NCBI RefSeq assembly: GCF_003590095.1
Contig: NC_039488.1
Coordinates: 9,858,001-9,922,000 of the forward strand
Source of the DNA: Trichoplusia ni
Lineage: Eukaryota; Arthropoda; Insecta; Lepidoptera; Noctuidae
Length of the DNA: 64,000 nucleotides
Direction of reading: 5' to 3'
Numbering within the stretch: the stretch's first letter is position 1; every line of letters begins with the position of its first letter. The notes under the pieces were generated by a model. That model worked only from the letters and a program-made list of their open reading frames with translations, was not told the DNA's origin and did no database searches. The position numbers and the translations under genes are program-made. This document shows positions 9,025 through 19,832 of this stretch, piece after piece.

Positions 9025-10237
9025 GATCTAATACTAAATGAATACTATAAGATTATTCGAGCCGACTGGCGAATATGGTGTATTTACTTTTGCATTGTTA
9101 TTATCTTATAGCAAATAACTGCACCACTACGGCACTATGTGAATTGGTAAAATAAATCTATATTTGGTATAAATTAAACCCCTTTATCGTAACGAGAAGA
9201 CGACAATACAAATATCTCAAATCCAAACAAAACGTAGGCCATTTTGTATTTATTTATACTTCATTTTCATTCATCTTATAAAGGTTACTTTACACAATGC
9301 TTGCTTTCATTTCAGGCGTGAGTGATGAAATCGATTTGATTTTAGTCGATTTACTATTTTTATTCTGTGCAATTTGTTGTAGACAAGGTGTAGATTATAT
9401 TTTTCACCGAAACAAAATTTCCTCCTTAATGTTGATTTGATTCTCTATTTTTTTTACATAAAATTGCTCACTGCCACTATCCGCTAATTAATTGTACTTC
9501 GATCCATCACGAGTATTTCCTTAGTTGACAGTTTGAAAATCAAAAAATGATCACTGATCAGTTGAATGAACGAAACTTTTGATATTTTACGTTGTTGGAT
9601 ATGTTCAGGATCATTCATCTCCAGTATTGAATACAACCAAATTGTATTACAAAAACATGACTATCATTGTTTCAATTTTATGATGTCCTCTACCGGATAG
9701 TGGATAAGTATTCGTGTTTTATACGGACCAATGATAACAGACATCCTGTGACCGACGATAAAGCTGCATTTTATAGTTATAGCTGTTGCTATAGAAAATG
9801 TTTCCGAATAAACTGTTATAAAACTTAACCAAGTATTGTTATCAACATGTGTAATGTTTAACATCGCAACGATAGCGACGCATCGTAAAGTTTCTTTGAA
9901 TATTAAATTTTTATTTCCACTTGTTGTGTTAATAAAACTATGAATATAGTAGTAACCTACTTACGATGGGTATGAACCACGTGTCTTTAATATATAGACG
10001 TAAAATATGTATTGTATGTGCATTGTTATTCTTAAACAAAAATGACGACATTACACCTTCTTCTAAGCATGAACTTGATATTCAGGGTACGTTCCGTTTC
10101 AAGTATCAAGGTCCTTTCCAGCCACAAAAAAACTGTTTATGATATAAATGAGGGTTTTCAAATTTATATGTCACCCAATAAATTTATGATCTTTGATTAA
10201 GCTCCATCTTTATTTTTAGGTAGTATTTGTCATCTGT
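9025..10237. other. 5' flank of the zinc-finger gene; promoter not resolved
   Basis: It should contain the zinc-finger promoter, but I see neither a TATA box at a fitting distance nor a convincing initiator. The sequence is AT-rich with no long frame. Any gene sharing this promoter on the plus strand is not visible. Confidence 0.4.
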
Positions 10238-10352
10238 ATAAATTTCAACCGTCTGCCTAACAGTACCAGATACAGCCTGGTTATAAACGGACAGACAGCA
10301 GTGCCTGAGTAATAAAGTTCAGATTTTCCCCTTTTGGTAGGTACCCTAAAAA
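10238..10352 (+). repeat. Dispersed repeat copy 1 (GATACAGCCTGG...ACCCTAAAAA family)
   Basis: It contains CCAGATACAGCCTGGTTATA, ACGGACAGACAGCAGTGCC, TGAGTAATAAAG and GGTACCCTAAAAAA in the order of a common moth repeat whose consensus ends GGTACGGAACCCTAAAAA. The sequence from about 10085 may be its degraded 5' part. Other partial copies are at 29526-29600 (opposite strand), 25880-25950 and 17655-17698. Confidence 0.6.
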
Positions 10353-11189
10353 AGATAACACGTTTAAATGAACAAAAAGTTTATAGCAATAAATCGCTGA
10401 TGAGAACGTGGCTAAGTTAGAACAGTAATTAGTGCCGTATAATGAATTGCACAGCGCGTAAACGCAAAAAATTGATTTAATTCAAACGTGACGGTATAAA
10501 AGGAAAAATATCGTGAAACTAATGCGATTTATTTTCTATCGAGTACTAACTTATGTACTTACTTGCTATACTTATACTTACATATGCTAACAACCAGTTT
10601 TTATTGTTTGTTTTTTTTTTCTCATGTTTATATGTTTCGATTAATGTTACCACGTGACCGATAAGCGTTTTATTGTATCGATTGGATAGTAGGTACATAG
10701 ATCAGTTGAATGATTTTATCGTTGATTGAGTTGTGTTCTGTAATTTTTAATTTTGTTTCATTTATATATATTTTATAGTATATATTTGACAGTTTTTACG
10801 GAAATCTGACCATCAGAAAAAACAGTTTTTTTTTTGTCAAATACCCTATTGATAGATATATAGTTCTTTGCAGAAATGTGTTATTCGTCATAATGTAGAA
10901 AGTAAATAAAGGTAATGATACAATTTGTAAAAATATTCTTAAGAGCAAACCTCTATATTATCAATCTTTTAATTGTTACTTTTCACCTTAAAAGCTTCAT
11001 TAATGAAATAAGGAAGATAACCAAGATATAAAGCCTGTCATTTGCATTTGCAATCTCTAGTCCATTACTACAGTAGTAACTCAGATTAAGTACGTCGGTA
11101 AAACTTAAATAACCGTACTTAGGTTTCAGTCTAACTGTGAGATACTTTCAAAGCCCTTTTGACAAGTTATGTACCAGTATAAAATATCT
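10353..11189. other. Intergenic, nothing recognised
   Basis: AT-rich sequence with several T runs. No frame, RNA gene or repeat that I can support. Confidence 0.5.
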
Positions 11190-11340
11190 TACTGCTAAGC
11201 ACAAGCCTCTTCCCATATAGGAGGTGTAGACCGTTAATCACTAAGCTTGCACACTGGGGTGGTGATACTGGATTCCAATATGTGGATTTTCAGATTTCGG
11301 ACAACAGTTTCGTCTTCTATGTTTGTCAGTGGTCTAATTG
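11190..11340 (+). repeat. Degenerate dispersed repeat next to a LINE tail
   Basis: The string CTGCTAAGCACAAGCCTCTTCCCATA, then CTTGCACACTGGGGTGGTGAT, follows a moth repeat in which 'contact CTGCTGGGCACAGGCCTC' and 'CTTGCCCACTGCGGGTTGG' occur in the same order. It is diverged and its class is uncertain. The LINE tail at 11370 lies just to its right. Confidence 0.45.
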
Positions 11341-11369
11341 TTACTTGCCTGCATTGGGTTCACAAATCA

Positions 11370-11520
11370 ACATCACCATCATCATCAGTCCATATTCGTC
11401 CACTGCTGGACATAGGCCTCCCCCATTGCACGCCATCGAAATCTATCTTCAACTGCTCGCATCCAGCTCCTGCCAGCCATCTTGCGCAGATCATCACTCC
11501 AACGTGCCTGAGGACGAATC
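11370..11520 (-). mobile_element. 5'-truncated non-LTR LINE 3' end, with intact C-terminal frame
   Basis: Read on the minus strand, 11519-11388 encodes 44 uninterrupted residues, and the stop is at 11387-11385. Recognisable parts are ARWSDDLRKMAGRSWMRA and MGEAYVQQW. These are C-terminal residues of a LINE polyprotein seen in many moth genomes (probably RTE-like). After the stop comes a (GAT)n/(GATGGT) tail, the usual 3' end. The rest of the element is missing, as in 5' truncation. No in-frame stop has accumulated, so the insertion may be fairly young. I see no clear target-site duplication. Confidence 0.75.
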
Positions 11521-13298
11521 TGTACATAATATAACGAAATTTCATTAAGTCATATTTGTCCTACATTTAGTAAACTATTACATAACATAAATGGCACATA
11601 TCGTTCTTTGTTCGCATCCAAACTAAACATAATCGCGACAACTCACATCCGATATTTAATGTGTGTTATGTTGAGTAATCACACTGATACACAATATTCG
11701 CAATGGTTTCACTTATTTTCAAACTAAAACGAATTTTTATGCGTAGAAGATAAGGTACGTAAACTAAAAACATTTATCAGATATAATTTTTGTACTGCTG
11801 TGATGACTTTATTTCTGGGTAGTTTTAATATGAAAATATAAACAAATGTACATACTGCGTATTTACAAATGACCAGTATTTTGATTTTTCTTCTTAGTAC
11901 ATTTGACACTCGGTTATGTACACTTATATATCACATATTGATTTTATATTACACCTCGTATATTATTGTATGCTTAAGATAATATATGGTGTTTTATTTA
12001 CTATTAACCAATCTAAATTAATTTAATTATCATCCAATTTAATTTCATTATTCTCATCATTTATTGATATCCACATTTTTTTATACGACTCAATTTTATG
12101 GCGACTAGACAAAACAATTAAAACGAATTTAATGTGAATACCATTGGCGTGTGTTTAAGTGCTCACTTTTTTAATAGATACTTTTTCAAAACAATTAACA
12201 AGCAAATTACCGGAAACAATTTCATTTATTAAAGGATGGTAATTTATTTAGCGATGAATACATTACAATGTTACTTAAAGTTTATAATTCGTTAAATCAT
12301 CTTAACACCTTTCTTTAAAAAAATTGATGACTTTATATAACTTTATTTAATGCAGTGTCAATTTTTCAATTTTGTGTACTGTATAGTAATGCAAAAAAAA
12401 TACACAGATAATTTAAATAAACATCAATGTTTCCGGCGTAAGGCGCAGCAAAGGGTAAAGCTGCGACTAGACGCACTTGATACCCTATCATAAGAGCCAT
12501 ATTAATATAATACAACTCGTAACTTTTACGGGAATAGTTAAAGACATTCAATCTTGAATGCGGAAGTAAGTACAGAATAAATTAGTCATCTGCGAGATGA
12601 CAGCAATCTTAAACACGTCTTAACACTGCTTAATGGTCAAGCAATCTGCCATTAACTGAATAATATCGACATTAAATTTAATATTTCTTGAGTAACTTAA
12701 ATACAGCTGCAGACGATGGAAGGAAAGTCGAGAGACGTTCGTTATGCAGTCGTATTAAAACAGCTAGGAATTAAGAAATTAAATTAAATAGGGATAGCCG
12801 TAGCCGTAGGTAGATGTTTTACCTTTTCGCAATGTCAGAAAACTACTCAAATAAAGCCAGTCAAACGAACTATCTAGCTGAACTACAAAATGACTGAGAT
12901 GACGCAAATTACTCTCAACCATACGTCACACGTTGTAATTAACTAACTTTTGGCTATATACAAAAAACAAAACGTGTCTAATTCTTACCTGTGCCCAATC
13001 AGCTAACATCTCCAACGTTTAAGTATAGCCAATTTGAAGATATCTTTTTTTATTCGATCGCGGATTATTGCCATGGTTACTAACTAGATAAGTGGATTGG
13101 CCTAGTTATAAAATAATCCAATGATCGATTGTAACAACATCTATGGGATTATTTATTTGAAATGAAAATAATATCTGACTTTTGGCCGTATTCATCATAT
13201 AATTTTTGACATCCCTTTTTGCATAATCTTCATTTCTTGCCCAGTTTTCGGAAAAAGTCTTTTTTTTTAAACCATGTTATTTTTTTGAACTCGACTGT
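11521..13298. other. Intergenic, nothing recognised
   Basis: AT-rich DNA with short chance frames only. Near 12430-12475 there is a GC-richer stretch without identifiable content. Confidence 0.5.
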
Positions 13299-13483
13299 AT
13301 GGATAGCCGAGTGTTTGTCAAACACATTATGTGCGACGTGTCGCGGGTTCGGCCCCCATATATGACAAACATTAGTATTTTCCACGATTGCTTGTCCTGA
13401 CTCTAGAATTCTTTGTGTATCTGGCTGAATATGTGTGAAACACACCGCGACACAAAGATTAAATTCCTTAGTGCGGGATTCAA
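13299..13483 (+). mobile_element. tRNA-derived SINE copy (type C), diverged
   Basis: The head resembles a tRNA: GATAGCCGAGTG (A-box region, about 13302-13313) and GCGGGTTCGGCCCCC (B-box region, about 13343-13357). The body shares the block CGACACAAAGATTAAATTCCTTA with a second copy at 52175-52368. The 103-codon minus frame over this segment is an artefact of the repeat. Confidence 0.7.
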
Positions 13484-13888
13484 CAAACTGTATATGAGCT
13501 TTGTAAATTGATTTATTGTGAATAGGTACTATAGGTAGCAATTTATGTTTTTAAGATAGAGTTAAGAAACTTGGTACACGAAAACAGCTCTATTCAAAGC
13601 AACTTTTAACATTCAACTTGTCATAAAGCTAGAAACATGACTATTGAGTTTCTGAAAGAATTCTTGTAAAGTATTCTTAGTAAGTTTGTGAATGTAGTTG
13701 AAGTCAGCGAGTTGTATATGGTCTTAAAGTTCGAAGTGCATAAAGAACTACATTACTTTCTTAGGTAGGTATTTTTTTGCCATATTAAACTTTCAAGACA
13801 TTAATATTTTCGTTTTAGTTGGTATCGCATTTAGCACTCACTTGTCTATGAAGGTTTAACTTTCAGTAACCCAAAACAACATACATAA

Positions 13889-14095
13889 TCTATACTAATA
13901 TATACAGCTGAAGAGTTTTGTTTGTTTGAACGCGCTAATCTCAGGAACTACTGGTTCAAATTGAAAAAATCTTTTTGTTGCACGCTGCGACAAATAGGAC
14001 CGAAGATACAATCGAAAATGTGGAAAAAACTGGGCACTTATAAATCATAACTTATATTTTTTAACCACGCAGACGAAGTCGCGGGCAACAGCTAG
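13889..14095 (+). mobile_element. Short non-autonomous Helitron (207 bp)
   Basis: It begins TCTATACTAATATATA and ends GGGCAACAGCTAG, the 5'-TC and CTRR-3' ends of Helitrons. It sits exactly between A (13888) and T (14096), the preferred A^T target. Just inside the 3' end is a small hairpin, CGCaGAC-GAA-GTCGCG. The interior phrase CTAATCTCAGGAACTACTGG is typical of moth Helitrons. No Rep/helicase coding, so it depends on an autonomous copy elsewhere. Confidence 0.85.
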
Positions 14096-15440
14096 TGAAA
14101 ATAAAGGAATTATTGATTATCTTGACATGATAAACTAATGAGGGATGATAACTAAGACATAGTGTTATAAGTTGTTATCTTTTGCTTCCTTTTCGAAAAC
14201 ATTAGCAATGTACAATGGAATCTGTGCCAAGATATTTCAAGCTTTTTTAAAGATAGCTTTTCAACTATTGAATACATAACAAAAGTGGTATACCTTAACT
14301 AGGTAGGTAGGTAGGCTAACGTAGGTAGAGACTACTCTAAAAGCGAACAATCCATTTCTACTAAAGATTTAAATACGATAGTAGAGCATATATACCTTAC
14401 TGCAGATTCAGAAAGATAAAAGACTGTAGAAAAACAAATTTCTTTCCACTGACATACACAAACACCTAACTTACTCATACCGAGTTTACTAGAAACATCG
14501 GATACAAGATAAGCAAGGATCCCTATTAGAAGCCTATTAGTGAAGAATGCTTGTTAGAGTTAACGTTACCAAGGGTCCGAACATTGCTGTAAAAAGCCTC
14601 GTAAAATGTGAAGGAAACGTATAATCAACCCGTCGGTAATATTGTAAGCATGTGGTTTGAGTAACAAAACGTTTACCGCAATTTTACCTTCGAACTTTTT
14701 TACGTCAAGCCGTTAGAGTTAGTCATAGTGGCTCGTTTAGATGGTCAAGTAATAAGATCTTATATTGCTCTTAATTAGGCTTAGTTAATTGACCATCCTG
14801 GGGTCTTAATTACGAGAATCGTACTTTAGACTGTCATAAGGAAGATTTAAGCATGTATTGTGTTGTTCCTCGTACAAATATCTACTGCACAATAGAAAAG
14901 TAAAAAAAAAAGCCATGAAGGTCGTATTGTAAGGTTTCATTAATTATTCAAGCTAAACGATTTTCGGGAGCACATCGGTACTCGCTTTACGTGGTATGTT
15001 TATCATTGTGTACAGTAAAAGACGTATGTCTTCACTGGAATACGTATTTGAGTTTCAACAAATTGATGATCACTAATGGATACCTTTATTCAGTAACTAC
15101 TAGAAAGATACAAATTAATTAATTATGAATCATGTGTAAAGAAAAAGCGTGAGAATACATGAACGTCTGTAATTGGAATGCGCGGAATTGTATGGCTTGT
15201 TTAATTGAATGGTTTATCGCTCTTATAGCTATTACCATACCTAGCATAATAATGGTCTATAAACCTCGCACTACACGAGGGAAGCATTTTATCCATTCAT
15301 TTGATAACCGAGCGCATTACTAAGAACACATTAATACAATCATGATTAAAGTTCTTGCTTAGGCAATCGAAATGAGCATAGTTTTTCAAACACATAGGAT
15401 GCTGATGGTCATTAGACTAAGATATAATCGAAACATTAGT
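14096..15440. other. Intergenic, nothing recognised
   Basis: AT-rich sequence with a short (GTAG)n run near 14303-14330. No supported gene. Confidence 0.5.
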
Positions 15441-15720
15441 CTCAGTAAGAAATGAGTGCTTTGCCAAGAGCTGAGCACCGAACAGGTTTCATCGACCCTT
15501 TACTAAGCGTCATCTCGTCCGTCGTCTATGCACTTACAATAGGTGTTTTCACCTCGGATCGATCGTTTGCGTCACATCGATCGTTGTCGCGTGGTAGCGG
15601 CCACGTAATGATGTGGACTGCGGTGTCACCGGAGGCCATTCGTCGGTCAAGTGTACCTGTTTAACCGCATAAGGTTGTTTGCGATGTTAACGATTTTGCC
15701 TCTGGCCTGGTAATATAGCT
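15441..15720. promoter_or_regulatory. GC-richer, CpG-containing island with paired ATCGATCGTT motifs
   Basis: This segment stands out from AT-rich surroundings. It contains ATCGATCGTT twice (15558-15567 and 15576-15585) separated by TGCGTCAC, then GTCGCG. A 70-codon plus frame (15452-15664) covers it but resembles no family I know. A conserved enhancer or promoter is possible; this is inference only. Confidence 0.25.
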
Positions 15721-17654
15721 TTGCATTTCCATTTCCGAGATTATGGGCAACGGACTTTGATAACCGTGTGAAAGGCCTTTCCTTTAATATTTCACGCATA
15801 CTCTTGATTACAACGTGTCTGTTCTGTGATGTAGTATAACTCGGCCTACACAGCCGGTCTGCGGTCATTGAATTGAATGACATCATTATTTCAATAGCAG
15901 ACAATTGACACAATCATAACACTCGTTCTTTATTAATGTTAAAAGATAAGATGAATGTGTATTGCATTGGAGTAATTTTTCGCTTGGTAGCTTTGCGCGT
16001 TGTTTTTATTTCATTGTCTATGAACCCGTTTGAAGCCATTACGCAATTCTGAATGTGCACTGTTGTTTCGGGACCCGATTATCTCAATTTATTCGAGCGT
16101 GTATTGTATAAACAATCAAGATTAACTCGATTTTTGTTCGAGAACTTTAATGATTGTTGTTGCCGACAGCATTTGCAAGGAAAAATATTTGTGTGGATAA
16201 TTAAGTTATTGTTAATTTACTACACATTCATTTGGCAGCCTAACGGTGGTACATGGTATTGAAACTAGTTTTGGATTACATTATGCCGTTTGCCAAAAAA
16301 TATTCTTTAAACTGTTTTACATAAAGTGATACATAAATATTCTTGAAAGTGTTTATATCAAGATTCAAAGCATTTTAGTCAGGAACTTGACTAAAATCGA
16401 AGTGTGCGTAATGCCTCTTATTTTTAAGATATATATTTTTATAAGCTTTAATATTCCTTGTAAATAAATACGAGTTCGTAAATACAACGAGGTTTGCTGC
16501 GCATTTGAACAGACCTGCATTCAAGTTGCGAATAAAATAACGACCAAAAACGCCATAAATAAAACATAATAAAATTCGTAACATTGTAATAAAATGAAAA
16601 ATGCAATTTCCCAAAGAAAACTATTTGCAATAATTTCGCGTATTTCAAAACATGTTGTAAAATCGTCCGGGGCCGTAGTTATCGTACAGGCAATGCGTTT
16701 TCAACAACAATAATGTTCTTATCAAACCTATTGCTAGGTAAATTTTTTATTACGCCAACGGTTTTGTGCGGGCCGTATAAAACAATCACCAATTGTTTTT
16801 TTTTCTGCTACACCACCGTGATTTTCTGTACGTGATGATATTGGATACAATTTCCTTTTGGCCTTTATCTAAGATCTTTTAGTTGTATAGTTGGTGCTGC
16901 GATGTCGGTATCCAATTAAAATGTTTGAGCTGGTATACAATTTGTTGGAAAATTTGTATACTATGCTTGGTTAGCTTAGATTTCTCATACATTTTCCTGT
17001 ATATTCTGTTTGAAAACTATACTGTCTAAAAATATATGTACATCATCATTTACTTTCTATTTGCAAATGCAAAAAATATCAACCGGGTACTTAATGATAC
17101 GGGTACTTGTATAAACAAGTGTTTGTCAATATAGTATACCATTTCTATAAGGTCTTATACATTTATTTACCTAGATTTTTTTTACAAAAAAAACGTATCT
17201 AATTATATCTTAAAAAAATGTATCTAATATATTCTTCTTTATGCTGTTTCAAATGCCCAACCAAACTTACCGAATGACGTCATTTAATTAGGTAATTTTT
17301 ACTGTGTCAAGATTGGAACAAGACTCCCAGAATTGTTTACAATATACTAGCTTTTACTAGATGGTCGTCGAAATCGTAACTAACGCGCAAAATTTAATAA
17401 TCGTTAAATTCCTTTAACATTTCTGATAAGTTGTTAACTCAACGACAGGTATCATCAATTCTAAGCGTATTTGTTGTAATCGATTAGTAATTTGTAACAG
17501 ATTACATCATGTGATGTTCCAATGGCGTGTTCAATAACCGAACTTGTTTTGTTAGACTTTAAAAACAGCAGGCAAATTGATCTTAACGTTACATTATCAT
17601 ATACTGAAGTCCTGTATTTGTTTGATTGCTATACTAACTCTTCTAATTTTAGGA
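15721..17654. other. Intergenic, no supported gene
   Basis: AT-rich, with several chance frames under 90 codons. A perfect CRE octamer TGACGTCA is at 17275-17282; one such site is expected by chance in DNA of this length. Confidence 0.5.
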
Positions 17655-17698
17655 AAAAAACTAGCCAAGCGCGAGTCGAGCGAGGGTTTCGACAATTG
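17655..17698 (+). repeat. Dispersed repeat fragment (CCAAGCGCGAGTCGAGCGAGGG)
   Basis: AAACTAGCCAAGCGCGAGTC followed by GAGGGTTTCG matches a moth repeat that reads AAACCGGCCAAGTGCGAGTC...AAGGGTTCCG. It relates to the copies at 25880 and 10238. Small and diverged. Confidence 0.45.
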
Positions 17699-18296
17699 GT
17701 TAAACTAAAATATAGTTGCATGACCCTCAAATTTATTTAACACCCATCAACAAAATTATGACCCTAAAACGGCCACATAACTTTGATCTTTATGTTCAGT
17801 GTTTGTAGTGGTAACAGAAGCACATCGGTTTATGAAACTGATTACCTAGCACTCGAAAAAATGTAACTTGACCCTTGGCTCAGGTTTCCTTTAAAGGATT
17901 TTTGGAAGTGGCACGAGCAAGCCAAAAATGTGCATATAATTAAAAACTCTCTGAAGAAACGTTGGTAGCTCAATATATATTGGAACCAGTACTCATCTGC
18001 ATACAAATTTTATCAACGAATGGCCACGCTACCACGTCAAATAGCACCGCAGTCCACCGCACCATTAGGCACAAATTAAACTATTTGTGTATTGTGTATC
18101 TCAGCAGGTTATTATTACGTATCTAATGTTCCAAAATTTCATAGTTGGCAGAACAATAGCAACAGTTTGGGAATGTTTGTGGGAAGCGAATTTATTGTCA
18201 CGTCATGTGACTGCTGTGTTTTGCAAACATTCGCTTGATTATAAACATTTTACAGCCGAGCAGAACTGAGAACTTTATTTATTACTTATATTATTG

Positions 18297-18562
18297 ACGG
18301 GCCTGTTGGTCTAGTGGTTAGTGACCCTGACTGCTATACCGAAGGTGGTGGGTTCGATTCCCGCCCAGGACAAATGTTGTGTGATGAGCATGATCATTTG
18401 TTCTGGTGTCTGGGTGTAATTTATCTATAATATGTATGTATTTAGAAATATATAAGTAAGTTTATCAGTTGTCTGGTTACCATAACACAAGCTCTGCTTA
18501 GCTTGGGATCAGATAACCGTGTGTGAGTTGTCTCAGGATATATTACATATATATATTACATA
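18297..18562 (+). mobile_element. tRNA-Glu-like SINE copy (type B), well preserved
   Basis: The head carries TGGTCTAGTGG (18307-18317, A box) and GGTTCGATTCC (18351-18361, B box), close to a tRNA-Glu/Gly pattern. The body has TCAGTTGTCTGGTTACCATA and AAGCTCTGCTTAGCTTGGG, which I recall from noctuid SINEs. The AT-rich tail has TATATATA. Pol III could in principle still transcribe it from the intact internal promoter. It is not a tRNA gene, since the anticodon-arm pairing is not kept and there is no 3' acceptor half. Confidence 0.85.
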
Positions 18563-18989
18563 TTACTTTTGGATGATATTATTTTGTAAAGGTTATGAAA
18601 TTTGTCAAACAGTTTTTGAAAAATGGCAGATTAATATAACATAAAAAACTTTTGCAGTTACTTGAATTTTCACTTCTGAAATCACGTGTTAATTATTCTT
18701 ATTGCTAATATTACATTTATTTAGATGTCGGCTGACACATGCAAAATACATTACATTAGTTAATACAAGCATGTTTGCAGTCACGCACACATTAACAATA
18801 TCAATACTGCAATCATGATACTGCTTGCATTATTGTATCTGTCATCAAAGTACCTTTAGTACATACCATTGGATTATGCTAACATAATTAATTTCTCTCA
18901 TACCCAATTACAGCAAAGTTCTGTATTAATCAATACAATCAAATACGATTGAGATTATTTGTTGCAGCAATTTAATAATAGTCATTTCA

Positions 18990-19140
18990 GTGTTCCTATG
19001 TACACCTTACGTTAGAGTGAGAGTATGTCACTCTCCCCTATCTATGTTCCTGTGCCTGACAGGGTCCATATTGTACTATTTAATTTTAACTATAAGACCT
19101 GTATATAGAGAGCTATAAACGATTTGAGTATTGACATTCT
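18990..19140 (+). repeat. Dispersed repeat fragment sharing sequence with the intron 3 repeat
   Basis: ACAGGGTCCATATTGTACTA and the end ATTTGAGTATTGA align with the start of the repeat at 7830 (ACAGGGTCCATACTG; GATTGAGTATTGA). It is diverged and fragmentary. Confidence 0.5.
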
Positions 19141-19330
19141 AAAAAACAAAATAATATTCTAAATAGTTGAAAGCAATCAAAACTATGCATTTTAGTGTAA
19201 ATATTGTGATGCTTTTAAGACAGGTATACGTTTAATAGTAATTATAGTATCTATCGACTGTCTTCGATTACGCAATCGATAGCATTCCCACAAAAAAACT
19301 GAAACCGATAACTACCATCTACCGTCGACG

Positions 19331-19519
19331 TCAGTTCGACTCGCGATCCCGCCGAATCTGCCTTTGATCAAGGACTCCGGTTGGGTCCGAAACTAGTCGG
19401 GCTACCCCGATAAATACGCGTGAGTAAACCGTTACATCATTTAATAATACCGTCTAGTTTCACGTTCACACTGTGAACCTGATCAAAACGATTCCATGTT
19501 TGGTTTGAGCACGGCTTTA
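19331..19519 (+). promoter_or_regulatory. Possible transcription start and 5' exon containing a conserved repeat block
   Basis: An insect-type initiator TCAGTT (19331-19336) follows a DRE-like ATCGATAG (about 19276). The next 190 bases contain the conserved block described at 19341-19447 and end at TTTAG|GTAAGT (donor GT at 19516-19517). That makes a plausible non-coding first exon on the plus strand. No TATA box or DPE at the expected positions, and no coding frame. Confidence 0.25.
19341..19447 (+). repeat. Conserved dispersed block, copy 1 (GATCAAGGACTCCGGTTGGG)
   Basis: The core reads TTTGATCAAGGACTCCGG, then CGAAACTAGTCGGGCTACCC and GATAAATACGCGTGAGTAAA. A diverged copy lies at 48142-48239 and a partial one at 55416-55443. 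I recall near-identical blocks in many moth transcripts and genomes but do not know their class. The preservation of this copy in an AT-rich desert is notable. Confidence 0.55.
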
Positions 19520-19784
19520 GGTAAGTCTGCGTGAATTATAAGGGAGCCTACACCATACCAAAGTGAATGTACCTACAGGATTGTATCCGATACGAAACTG
19601 TATTGTAGTTCAATGAACACGTGCAGCCGCATGAATAATGGCCAACTGAAAATGGAGAGTCTCGTTTTCGACTACTTAATTCTCCAAATCTCTCTTTACT
19701 TCGAATGTTAGAGATAAAGAATAACAGAGCTGATAATTCATGAATATTTATTTTTCTCAAATTTCTGTGTATGTTATAAAGTAT

Positions 19785-19832
19785 TTTGTCAGTTCACTTT
19801 CCTGGTGAGTACCAGGAAAGTGAACTGACAAA
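19785..19832. repeat. Perfect 22-bp hairpin with 4-base loop
   Basis: Arms 19785-19806 and 19811-19832 are exact reverse complements (left arm TTTGTCAGTTCACTTTCCTG, then GT); loop GAGT. Nothing around it looks like transposon ends. Confidence 0.95.

Noticed and set aside
12987..13009. Minus-strand ATG, six codons and a CAG|GTAAGA donor, like a first coding exon
   Set aside because: Only seven codons, no promoter evidence and no downstream exon found, so chance is likely.
13230..13541. 103-codon minus frame
   Set aside because: Lies over a SINE and is explained by it.
17275..17282. CRE octamer TGACGTCA here and at 44408 and 59901
   Set aside because: Three perfect octamers in 64 kb is only modestly above the single one expected, with no promoter context.
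18297..18370. tRNA gene
   Set aside because: The A and B boxes are good but the cloverleaf is not maintained and a SINE body follows; it is a SINE head. The same applies at 1843 and 13299.
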